Below are positions 10,289 to 18,406 of a DNA stretch of 64,000 bases, piece after piece. Source of the stretch: Lachancea dasiensis. Its lineage: Eukaryota; Ascomycota; Saccharomycetes; Saccharomycetales; Saccharomycetaceae. The stretch lies in assembly GCA_900074725.1 (NCBI GenBank), contig LT598457.1:558001-622000 (forward strand). Direction: 5' to 3'. The notes below the pieces were generated by a model, which was given only the letters and a program-made list of their open reading frames with translations, ran no database searches and was not told the origin of the DNA. How positions within the stretch are numbered: the first letter of the stretch is position 1; every line of letters starts with the position of its first letter. The position numbers and the translations under genes are program-made.

Positions 10289-10414
10289 AGCTATTGATTC
10301 CTGATCAATTATATCGACTCAATCGTAAATTTCCCAGTTCCTAACACTACACTTCGTATCTCCTTTGAAAAGGGTTACTTAGTTTTCCGAAATTCCAGCA
10401 GCGCCCGTTAGTGA

Positions 10415-10426
10415 TGAAAAATTTTT
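10415..10426. promoter_or_regulatory. RRPE-type element (Stb3 target motif)
   Basis: TGAAAAATTTTT matches the ribosomal RNA processing element core (TGAAAAATTTT) recognised in S. cerevisiae by Stb3. It is about 130 bp upstream of the STM1 ATG, the usual distance, and also on the promoter shared with STB3 itself. Confidence 0.6.
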
Positions 10427-10437
10427 GCGTGAGGGCA

Positions 10438-10476
10438 GCGCAAGCGTTGGTCCGCCCGGCGCAAAACTTGGTCCGC
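10438..10476. repeat. Twin 18-bp direct repeat with TTGGTCCGC cores
   Basis: Copy 1 (10438-10455, GCGCAAGCGTTGGTCCGC) and copy 2 (10459-10476, GCGCAAAACTTGGTCCGC) differ at three adjacent positions and are offset by 21 bp, two helical turns. This looks like a tandem transcription-factor site near STM1. Confidence 0.6.
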
Positions 10477-11465
10477 AAATTTGAGGTGACCTAATTTTTA
10501 GATAATTTTCCTTGGTTCGAAACTTGTTGGCGACGAGATAGCGGGAAAATCCAGAGTTCACGCCTGTACTGGACAATGGAATAGAAGGGCTTGTAAGCGC
10601 CACAAAGACCGAACGCAAAAGATCCACACGCACTGGGGAAGAGATCTTCTACGGGGTGGTGTAAACTGGTAGCCGCAGCCACCCTAGGGGGGGGGCGATC
10701 ATGCGTCGTTCTTTGCGGTGCACCCTATTACAAGCGTCATTTCAGTCTCGCTTCTCAGACGTGCGAGTCTTCCCTTAAGACACACAAGACAGATCATTAG
10801 CCAGATCAATTGACAAATCGTTGCATCCTATACTACTGGCGCTGATCACGCTCCTGTGCTGATATACGAACGAACTTATCAATATATTAATTAACGATTA
10901 AATTAATTTACTTATTAACGTCTCGCGGACTTGTAGATAGCAGAGGACGAGCCTCTACATGGAGCCGCGCTATTTCACCAACTCTAACACGAAACTGTAA
11001 CTCTCCCTCTCTCTTGTAGCAAAGCTTTCGACAATTGGTGGTCAAGCCGTTATCTTAACCTTCTGTAACTCTATACGGACACGAAACACTGCTTTGTGGG
11101 GACAAGGCGTAGACATCGACCATGATGAGGGCAAGTCTGAATGAGAGATCCGCTACAAGCTACTCTGGCCTCAACTAGCGACTAAACCCTTTTTATGGAC
11201 GTATACCGTATACCAAAGAGAAGAGGACGGCCACAAATATTTCTGACGTTCGAATCTTGAGAAGGCCGCTATTATCTTTCGTGTTAGCCTCATACACCGT
11301 AATATATACCGTAATCTCCTTTGAAATTATAAGGCGATAGATATCTCAGCAGCCCATGCATTGACAGAATAAACAGACAATCACTTCATAAAGCTCAAGG
11401 AAACAGCACTAGCGTGAAGTTTGAACTTTGGTATTTGCTTCGATAACAGCACGAGAGCTCAATTG

Positions 11466-12941
11466 ATGTCAAACCCTCGTCAAGAAATGGTCGACGAACA
11501 GGTAAAGAATAAAAAGAGTCCGCCGGTTGTGCCGGCAGAAGACCAGGCTGTAAAGTCTTCGTCAAGCCATGGGACAACGACTGGAAACGCGGCACATCCC
11601 CAGAATGTGCCCCCCGAAAGAGTATCAGAACTTTTGCTACAGGAGGGGCCCTTGGCCATTCGCTTTATTACGAAAGCTTTGTGTATACAGCTTCCTGGAT
11701 TTGGGGAGTTGTCGGCTTCGAAGCAGAGAAGGCTTATCATGGGAGCCTTGGAAACAGGCGACAGAAAGAACGGGGTGGTGTTTGCCAAGATAGGCTGGGG
11801 CCAGTGGTCTGCCAAGAAAGTGGATTCCCCAGATAAATTCGAGAGGGAACGCGAAATCACAAACCTGGCCAATAGTAAGGTTAAGGACATGGTTTCGCAG
11901 GAAAGACGCAAGAGTAGTGGCTTATCGAATTCTTCAACTGCACGGCCTAGGAAAAGCTCGGTGGTGGCGAAACGCGAGGGTGAATTACGCCCCGGAAACT
12001 GGTCCACGTTCTTGGACGAAAATGCGCTCGCGTCAGAAGACGAGGACGAAGGTGGGAGAACTCCTCATATCCACGGCCGCAACGACCATTTCCATGATGA
12101 CGACGATGAATCCCAGGACCCTAGTCAGCACATCTTGCCCTATGATTTTTTCAAACGGCGCAAGTCCAGCGTGGTCTACGCCGAGAATTCTCCTCCGGAC
12201 GACTCGGAATTCGAGTCTGGACCGCCTCTGGCACACCCTGGCATGAAAACATACCGCCGTTCGTCCTCTTCCAAGAAACGATCCCCCTCCATAGGGAAAC
12301 GCAACTCATTTCGCGGGTCCAATACCAGTTTGGAGGCCGTTACAAGACGGCTGTCTTCCCCAGCCAACTCGCTAGACGACCAGGCCACGCCGAATTTGAC
12401 ACAGCAAAAGGATGCGAAAAACCTCAGTAACCACCATACTCGCGGACGGGAACCGCGCTTATCATTTTCGAAGGAGTCAAGTCTTCGCTCCACCTTACTA
12501 TCGCATGCTAGCTGCCGATCAAGTCCGATTCAACCACCGCTGGATTCCCACATGTCCAAGGAAGTCGCCTACAAGCTCAATAGCCCATCGTCTGGCACCA
12601 ATGCCCCCGGACCCTCTAACGGCGAGGACGAGGGAGCCATTTTTGACGAACACGATGAGGACGATGGCCGTTCCGATACTGATGAAGAGGATTGGCAACA
12701 CATCGGTGCCGAATCTCTTCGCAACAGCAGGGCCCCCTCGCAGGTTCGCTCTCCACACTCGCCTGCCATCAGTAACTCTCTGCTGGATCGCCAACCCCCC
12801 CACCTATCGCTGAGCCCGCCAGTGTTTCGGGAGGGCTCAGAAAGGGTGCCGAAATCGGAAACTGGACAATCGAGCCCGAAACACGAACCACAGGCGGAAA
12901 CTCAAGACGCTGCTATTCTACTGATGAGTCTCAAGTCATGA
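11466..12941 (+). CDS. STB3: Stb3, RRPE-binding transcriptional repressor
   Basis: Stb3 binds RRPE motifs in ribosome-biogenesis promoters and, with Sin3/Rpd3, represses them when TORC1 signalling falls. The conserved Stb3 domain is at about residues 50-118: PPERVSELLLQEGPLAIRF, the SKQRRLIMGALETGD helix and the IGWGQW end. The rest is low-complexity, with Ser/Arg blocks (RRKSSG, KRRKSS, YRRSSSSKKR) that look like basophilic kinase sites, and an acidic DEHDEDDGRSDTDEED stretch. The open frame begins at TTG 11421; the first ATG, at 11466, gives MSNPRQEMVDEQ and 491 residues (513 in S. cerevisiae). It stands between STM1 (YLR150W) and GID11 (YLR149C) although its orthologue is YDR169C, one of the interleaving points. 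Confidence 0.94.
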   Translation: MSNPRQEMVDEQVKNKKSPPVVPAEDQAVKSSSSHGTTTGNAAHPQNVPPERVSELLLQEGPLAIRFITKALCIQLPGFGELSASKQRRLIMGALETGDRKNGVVFAKIGWGQWSAKKVDSPDKFEREREITNLANSKVKDMVSQERRKSSGLSNSSTARPRKSSVVAKREGELRPGNWSTFLDENALASEDEDEGGRTPHIHGRNDHFHDDDDESQDPSQHILPYDFFKRRKSSVVYAENSPPDDSEFESGPPLAHPGMKTYRRSSSSKKRSPSIGKRNSFRGSNTSLEAVTRRLSSPANSLDDQATPNLTQQKDAKNLSNHHTRGREPRLSFSKESSLRSTLLSHASCRSSPIQPPLDSHMSKEVAYKLNSPSSGTNAPGPSNGEDEGAIFDEHDEDDGRSDTDEEDWQHIGAESLRNSRAPSQVRSPHSPAISNSLLDRQPPHLSLSPPVFREGSERVPKSETGQSSPKHEPQAETQDAAILLMSLKS

Positions 12942-13590
12942 AATCTGTCAGGTGATTGAACGAAAGACCCCAGCTGGGCTAAGAGTGTGTACGTGTGTTA
13001 CATAGTCTTGCCGGCGCATCTTGGCTCTCTGTTGTAATCACACACGAACGGAGTTGAAATTTGGTTTAAATATGGGGTGACAATCAATGTCCACTATGGA
13101 CCCCTTACTGGCAAAGAAAGACGATCTTATAGCGACTACAAGAACTCCAAGAAAGCTCCTACCACTGCATTTTAACGTCATTCACTCTGGCAATAAATAA
13201 CGGCCCCACTTTTTTCCGAGAGTCATTTTTGCCACACATTGGCAATCGAAGTTTGCGGTCTTAGGTTAAGTAGAGGGGGAGAAGATAAAGGTCAGAGTAT
13301 CGTTTTGAGGTCTAGCTTTCGCTACTTTACCAGTACTATTGATTACACGGGGAGGTTAGCCTTTTTAGGATTTCTGTGAAGATCAGGGGTCTACCTCACG
13401 CAGAAAGTTAGGTATCGACAAGAATACTAGACACTAAAGCCCCTTTGAGATTTAATCAAGTTTTAGCGGTCCGTGGCTTTACGTATTATTTCGAAGGGTT
13501 TATTGACGTTAACCAGACTACTGCTGCCCTTTACTGTTAAAGTTAACATACAGAACTTCCTTTTTTGTTTGAAAGATTCTTGAGCCAAAA
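12942..13590. other. Intergenic region STB3 to GID11
   Basis: 649 bp containing the STB3 3' end and the GID11 promoter. Apart from a stress-element core (AGGGG) near 13385 nothing was recognised. Confidence 0.45.
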
Positions 13591-15642
13591 ATGACGATTG
13601 AAGAAGACATAGGCACTCCAGAATCGTCAGAGGACTCTAGCTGGGGCTCAAATAAAGTCTTTCAGAACTATTTAATGCCCACGTTGAAGCTCTACGACGC
13701 CAGAATATCCATCAATCACTGGCAGCTGAGAGACTGTGTAAAGCATTCCTCTAGCGAACTGGGAAAAATTTACTATATCTACAACCACTCCATCCGTTCG
13801 CTCGACACCAGGAACGACCGATCTGGGGTAAAAATCGAAGCCAAGAAAGTTGCTACTAGGGATCGAAAGAGGAGAAGCTCTTCCCCGAAGAAGCGTATAA
13901 AAGATCAGTTTTGGTCGCCCTCGCAGAAGGTGGTGGAGTTTGATTTTAAGTCTCGATGCTTCCAAGAGCGAAATGGGATAATAGTGTCGGGGGGTCTTAT
14001 GGGCCCTGACGACAATGGTAACTGGGGCCAATTCACCCGTCAAGCTCCTTCTGCTCTTGATACAGACAGCAGCGGTATTGATATGGGGGGTTTTTCGTCA
14101 TCCTCGCTGGAGCCCGTCAAAGTTGCTAATAGTTCAGTCTTGTCTGATCATAATTCCTACAGTAACACCGAAAGCTGGAAGGGTGTATTATCTATATACA
14201 ATGGAGAGCGAGACGTCAGTTTCACCTATCGCTTGGGACAGTATATTAACAACTGTGTCCTACTTCATCCAAAAACGACTCAGCATTATGACCTCTTTGC
14301 TTGCAACAACGATGCACACCTGTACCAATGCGATATAAGTAACAGGGGTGTGGAGCTAATCAAGCGGTATTCGGATTTAAAATTCTCCTTGAATAACGCA
14401 ACGTTATCCCACGACGGGAAAACTTTGATCACTTCAGGAGACTCAAGCAAGTTCGCTATTTATCACCAAAATGACATCACAGGCTATTTTTCTCTGAAGT
14501 ACGATTCACAGCCGCAATGGGGTAGTGCGTTTATAAGGAACAAGAGGATTCCGAGGTATGCGATGCCAGACCGATCTGGATTTGTGGACAATATTTACGA
14601 GGTATCCGGAGGGGATCATGGTTTTTATACGAGCTTTAGCGAAAGCGATATGATGTTCGCAACCGTCTTTCAAAATGGTACATGCTGGGTATATGACGCA
14701 AGGAAAATGGAATCGCCACTAGCCGAAATCAATTCCACCAGGAAGTACACACAAAATGGTGCGTTCAGGGTATGCAAATTCAGTGAAGGAATGGATGACC
14801 TGTTATTCATTTCCGAACACCACGGCCGTGTTCATGTAGTCGACACGCGCAATTTCATGAACCATCAGGTCATAATGATCCCTGACAGGAACTCATGTTT
14901 TTCCGATGAGACGCCCTCCTTTACTGCAAGTAGACGGAACTCCATGCCATCGCAACCAAATGACCCACACATTACATTTGCTGCTAGTATTCCCGCGAAT
15001 GAGCTACAACCTCAATTGATCCCATATCCAAAGGTAATAAACTGCGTGAGCAACGGGCTCGAGAACTCATCTGATGGAGACAATAGAGACAAAATTCCAG
15101 ACCATCCTTCCGAAAGACGCAGAGAAAGAAGGCGGTCTTCTTTTCGAGTTAGAAGGTTTTCGACTTCAAGCGGTGTCCACTCAACGTCACTGGAGTCTAT
15201 CGATCCCTCCATCTTGGAATCAAGGTATACGGGTCAGAACTATAGAGCAGTTGATAATTACAATTATGTGAGTGAGTCACGGAGGGCCAGCGAAATAAGC
15301 TATCCAGGGTCCATTGCATCCCGTAGCAATCCAGAGAACGAACCTGTTTTTGATCGTAGTGTAGAATTTTCGGAAGATTTGGGCGGCCTGTCAGGCGGTG
15401 TCATTCGCCCTCTCATTCAGGAATCCCGTACGCAAGCCAGACGCGCAACACCAAGTATTTTACAATATTCTCGTGGTAGTGACTTATCGGTGAACTCTAA
15501 CGACGAGAACAGCATATCAGGGATCGATTGGATGGAAGACGAAGAGGGCAGTTCACTAGTTATAGGTACAGACTACGGGATAATGAAGTGGAACATCAAC
15601 TCTTGGGCTCGCAGGTCGTTTCCAAGTTATGACTTTTGTTGA
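13591..15642 (+). CDS. GID11: Gid11-type substrate receptor of the GID ubiquitin ligase (WD40-like)
   Basis: Orthologue of YLR149C, a WD-repeat-like protein that recruits substrates with N-terminal threonine to the GID/CTLH ubiquitin ligase. The 683 residues contain beta-propeller-like blades, for example SHDGKTLITSGDSSKFAIYH, FATVFQNGTCWVYDARK, FISEHHGRVHVVDTRNF and the C-terminal GIDWMEDEEGSSLVIGTDYG, separated by Ser-rich insertions (residues about 450-600). The ATG at 13591 follows an A-rich leader (GAGCCAAAA). S. cerevisiae Gid11 is ~730 residues. Assignment rests on remembered sequence features plus location between STM1/STB3 and CDC37. Confidence 0.85.
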   Translation: MTIEEDIGTPESSEDSSWGSNKVFQNYLMPTLKLYDARISINHWQLRDCVKHSSSELGKIYYIYNHSIRSLDTRNDRSGVKIEAKKVATRDRKRRSSSPKKRIKDQFWSPSQKVVEFDFKSRCFQERNGIIVSGGLMGPDDNGNWGQFTRQAPSALDTDSSGIDMGGFSSSSLEPVKVANSSVLSDHNSYSNTESWKGVLSIYNGERDVSFTYRLGQYINNCVLLHPKTTQHYDLFACNNDAHLYQCDISNRGVELIKRYSDLKFSLNNATLSHDGKTLITSGDSSKFAIYHQNDITGYFSLKYDSQPQWGSAFIRNKRIPRYAMPDRSGFVDNIYEVSGGDHGFYTSFSESDMMFATVFQNGTCWVYDARKMESPLAEINSTRKYTQNGAFRVCKFSEGMDDLLFISEHHGRVHVVDTRNFMNHQVIMIPDRNSCFSDETPSFTASRRNSMPSQPNDPHITFAASIPANELQPQLIPYPKVINCVSNGLENSSDGDNRDKIPDHPSERRRERRRSSFRVRRFSTSSGVHSTSLESIDPSILESRYTGQNYRAVDNYNYVSESRRASEISYPGSIASRSNPENEPVFDRSVEFSEDLGGLSGGVIRPLIQESRTQARRATPSILQYSRGSDLSVNSNDENSISGIDWMEDEEGSSLVIGTDYGIMKWNINSWARRSFPSYDFC

Positions 15643-15723
15643 TTAGCAGGTTGTTATTTGGGTTAAATAAGGTTATGAATGTTTCGAACAAAAGCTAACT
15701 TAACTTTTCCATACTATGAAAAA

Positions 15724-17220
15724 TTAATCAACTATTTCAGAGGTATTCACGTCCAGGTCTGGGACTTCTTGAGCACCGTTCTGTGCTTCATCAATAAATG
15801 AACTAGTGGCCTGATTGTCAGGCTCATTATGGAATTTTTCTTGCAACTCTTGAAATTCACTCTCGTTTTCGAGCAAAGCATTAATACCGATGATACCACC
15901 ATCATTGAACACATCCAAAATAGCTTCAGCTTCAGCTATAGGCATATTAGCGAAAACTTCGTTGATTTTGTCCAAGCTTTGGGTTTTAACAGCATCCTGC
16001 ATATTTTTCGGAAGACGATTAAACGCCTCAAGCTTTTTGAGCTCTTCTGGGTCACTTGAATCAAATTCGGGCAAGTTGACTTGCAGCTCGGTTGAATCGT
16101 CCAGTGATTTTAGTTGTATCGTCTCTACCCCTTCTGCATTTTCCTCTTCCTCTTGCATTACCTTTACACGTGCCTTGACATGGTTGAACTTAGCCTGCAC
16201 AGAGTCTAGAAATCCCTTCTTCCCTTGATCGTTGGCTTTAAAATAAAATACTTTTTGAAAGAACATCTTGATAACTTCAGTGAGCTCTTTAGTTTGTAAA
16301 TGAGGAATCTTTTTCATGTCATATATTTCTCTAATATAGGCGATCAGCTCCGACTGATGTATAACTTGGAACGCCCGATCCGAATCACCCTCAATTTGGT
16401 ATTCGAAGGCAGACATCATTAGCGCGTCTTTCTGCTGTTCTGAGATGATGGGTAAGTTCTTCAGTAAATGAGCCTCTGACTTTTCTATGTCTTTGGGCGA
16501 GATTTCACCAAAATCTACCGTTTCTGGGGCAAGTTTCATCACATCATCTTTGAAATCATAAAACTGGAGTGGTGGAGGAGGTAGGTTCACAGCTGAAGGG
16601 CTGGAGACATTGCCCTTCGATAGGTATTTGGCTGCCTCGGTATCTTCGGATCCGGAGCTTTTATTCACGAACCCTTTATCAAATCCGGTTTGGATATCAT
16701 CCGAAGAGATAAGTGAAGCTTTTTCTGCATAGAGCTGAGCTAGTTTTTCTTTCGCTTGTTCGCTGACAAGATCTATTTTCTTCCTGTGTTCCGCAATCAT
16801 TTCTCTTATAACAGCCCCGTCTTTAGGGTCTTTTCCTGCCTTTTTCGCGTTAATTTCAAGCTGCTCAAAAAGATCTTCGACCATTTCATTGTATGGTGGC
16901 ATGTCGGGGTCCACGTTGTCACCGTGGCCCTTTTCGTTCTTGTCGAAATTGGCATTCAAAAACTTCCGTACAGCATCTAAGCTAAGCAAATCTTGATTGC
17001 TCAGATGCGCCACCATCTTATCTACTCTTTGATTTAGCCTCGAGTTCATGCTCAATTGAAACTCTAAATTTTTGATGTCATTGTTTCTCTTAACCCTTTC
17101 CTCGTGAATGCTCTGTTGCTTCCACCTGATGAAAGATCGCTTATCAACATTGGGGTGAACCTCAATGTCTGAGTCATCCGATAGCTGGATTTTATCCCAC
17201 TTAGAATAGTCAATTGGCAT
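15724..17220 (-). CDS. CDC37: Cdc37, Hsp90 co-chaperone for protein kinases
   Basis: Loads client protein kinases onto Hsp90. The N-terminus MPIDYSKWDKIQLSDDSD is the family hallmark, with the CK2-type acidic serine context (SDDSDIEVHPN) whose phosphorylation is needed for activity in other species, followed by SFIRWKQQSIHEERVKR and a coiled coil. The central part holds FFQKVFYFKANDQGKKGF and the C-terminal part PLPKNMQDAVK-like LPKNMQDAVKTQSLDKINEV. 498 residues versus 506 in S. cerevisiae. It is convergent with GID11, 81 bp between the stops, and upstream of it lies the 3' end of TAF10. Confidence 0.96.
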   Translation of the reverse strand: MPIDYSKWDKIQLSDDSDIEVHPNVDKRSFIRWKQQSIHEERVKRNNDIKNLEFQLSMNSRLNQRVDKMVAHLSNQDLLSLDAVRKFLNANFDKNEKGHGDNVDPDMPPYNEMVEDLFEQLEINAKKAGKDPKDGAVIREMIAEHRKKIDLVSEQAKEKLAQLYAEKASLISSDDIQTGFDKGFVNKSSGSEDTEAAKYLSKGNVSSPSAVNLPPPPLQFYDFKDDVMKLAPETVDFGEISPKDIEKSEAHLLKNLPIISEQQKDALMMSAFEYQIEGDSDRAFQVIHQSELIAYIREIYDMKKIPHLQTKELTEVIKMFFQKVFYFKANDQGKKGFLDSVQAKFNHVKARVKVMQEEEENAEGVETIQLKSLDDSTELQVNLPEFDSSDPEELKKLEAFNRLPKNMQDAVKTQSLDKINEVFANMPIAEAEAILDVFNDGGIIGINALLENESEFQELQEKFHNEPDNQATSSFIDEAQNGAQEVPDLDVNTSEIVD

Positions 17221-17601
17221 CCTTGATGGAATGATACTAGTTGTTTGACTGACCGACGCCTTCTTTAGTGGCTAGATTTGGTTCTAATAACGTAATATAA
17301 TTAACCTTTACAAACCTTGTTGTTACCATTTTACATCATTATATACGCAAACTATGCGCCATTTGTAAGGAAGTTGCCCAGTTGACAAGGCCAAACTAGG
17401 TTTGAGCTCCTGAGCCCGTGTTTTGATGTGGACTATATGCGGCTGGAATTGTGTTTGAAGCTGTCAGAGATAATTTTTTGCCCCGGTTCTAAGTTTTCCC
17501 TGAGAGCCCAATTTGGTCATACCGAAAGTTTCGTGAGCCTTTGGGCGTAGCCGGATACAGTTACTGATTCATGAAGCTTGCAAGCTGCTTCCCCAATGTG
17601 A
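17221..17601. other. CDC37 promoter and TAF10 3' region
   Basis: 381 bp upstream of CDC37 and downstream of TAF10. A perfect 12-bp palindrome AGCTTGCAAGCT is at 17575-17586, just beyond the TAF10 stop. Nothing else recognised. Confidence 0.45.
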
Positions 17602-18198
17602 CTAACGATAAAAGTCCGGTCTCGAAACATTCAGGCCGTACTCGGAAACAGCACTGCTGAGGTCGTTGACAGTAAGCACGACCTTATTAGCTTTGGTTTT
17701 CTCATTTTGTTGCTGTTGCTGTTGTGTCAATTGACCAGGCTGTTGTTGACCCATAATAAGCTGCCTGGCACGGGCCTGGCCGTTGTTAGAGTTGTGGACG
17801 GTGATAGCAGAGCGAATTCGAGAGTATTCATATGCATCAGTAGCAATGTCACTTACAAATTTTTGAGTCGCCAATGCCAGCAGTCTTTTCACTCTCACAT
17901 CTGCACAATCAAATCCGTTCCTTGTTAGATAGTAATCAATGACTGCATCTGGAATTATGGGAGGATTATCTTCCATCATTTCAAGAATTTCATTCAACGT
18001 CTTATCTTTACGTGTGAATTCTGGGATTTCAAAGAGGTTTCCCGTTCCGTTTTCTAGCCTCGGCTCTTCATCTTGTGTCTGCTCGTGTTCTGGGAATAAG
18101 GTTGCATTGTCAATAGGTGCTTCTTCGTTGTCGTCAAACTCATTCATTTCCTCATCCACGTCAAAGTCCTCATTTCCTAGAGGCTCTTGTTTACTCAT
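17602..18198 (-). CDS. TAF10: TFIID/SAGA subunit Taf10
   Basis: Histone-fold subunit shared by TFIID and SAGA. An acidic, disordered N-terminus (residues 1-60) is followed by the Taf10 fold starting about residue 75: [57 protein letters not shown], then a Q-rich loop ([15 protein letters not shown]) and the last helix [17 protein letters not shown]. 198 residues against 206 in S. cerevisiae; the Q loop interrupting the histone fold is also seen there. The ATG at 18198 gives [11 protein letters not shown]. Confidence 0.95.
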   Translation of the reverse strand: MSKQEPLGNEDFDVDEEMNEFDDNEEAPIDNATLFPEHEQTQDEEPRLENGTGNLFEIPEFTRKDKTLNEILEMMEDNPPIIPDAVIDYYLTRNGFDCADVRVKRLLALATQKFVSDIATDAYEYSRIRSAITVHNSNNGQARARQLIMGQQQPGQLTQQQQQQNEKTKANKVVLTVNDLSSAVSEYGLNVSRPDFYR

Positions 18199-18406
18199 GA
18201 CGGTGATATAATTATCCAGCTCAGCACAGTGACAAGCCGATGTCTTAGAAACTGATAAAGTATATCATTATTATTCACATAAAACCCGTCAAGTTTGGCT
18301 CGTCACGAGGAACGAGCAGTATGACAAAAGCTGATGAACCCTTCACCGTTTAAGGTGTACCAAAGTAATTGCCGTAAGCCAAAAGGATTACCTTTTGCTA
18401 TATAAT

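Larger units (their letters stand above)
10289..11465. promoter_or_regulatory. Divergent STM1/STB3 promoter region
   Basis: 1.18 kb between the two start codons. It holds an RRPE-like element close to STM1, a twin 18-bp direct repeat, a run of nine G at about 10686-10694, and a strongly AT-rich stretch at about 10877-10920. No gene was recognised; the open frames are short and lack resemblance to known proteins. Confidence 0.6.
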
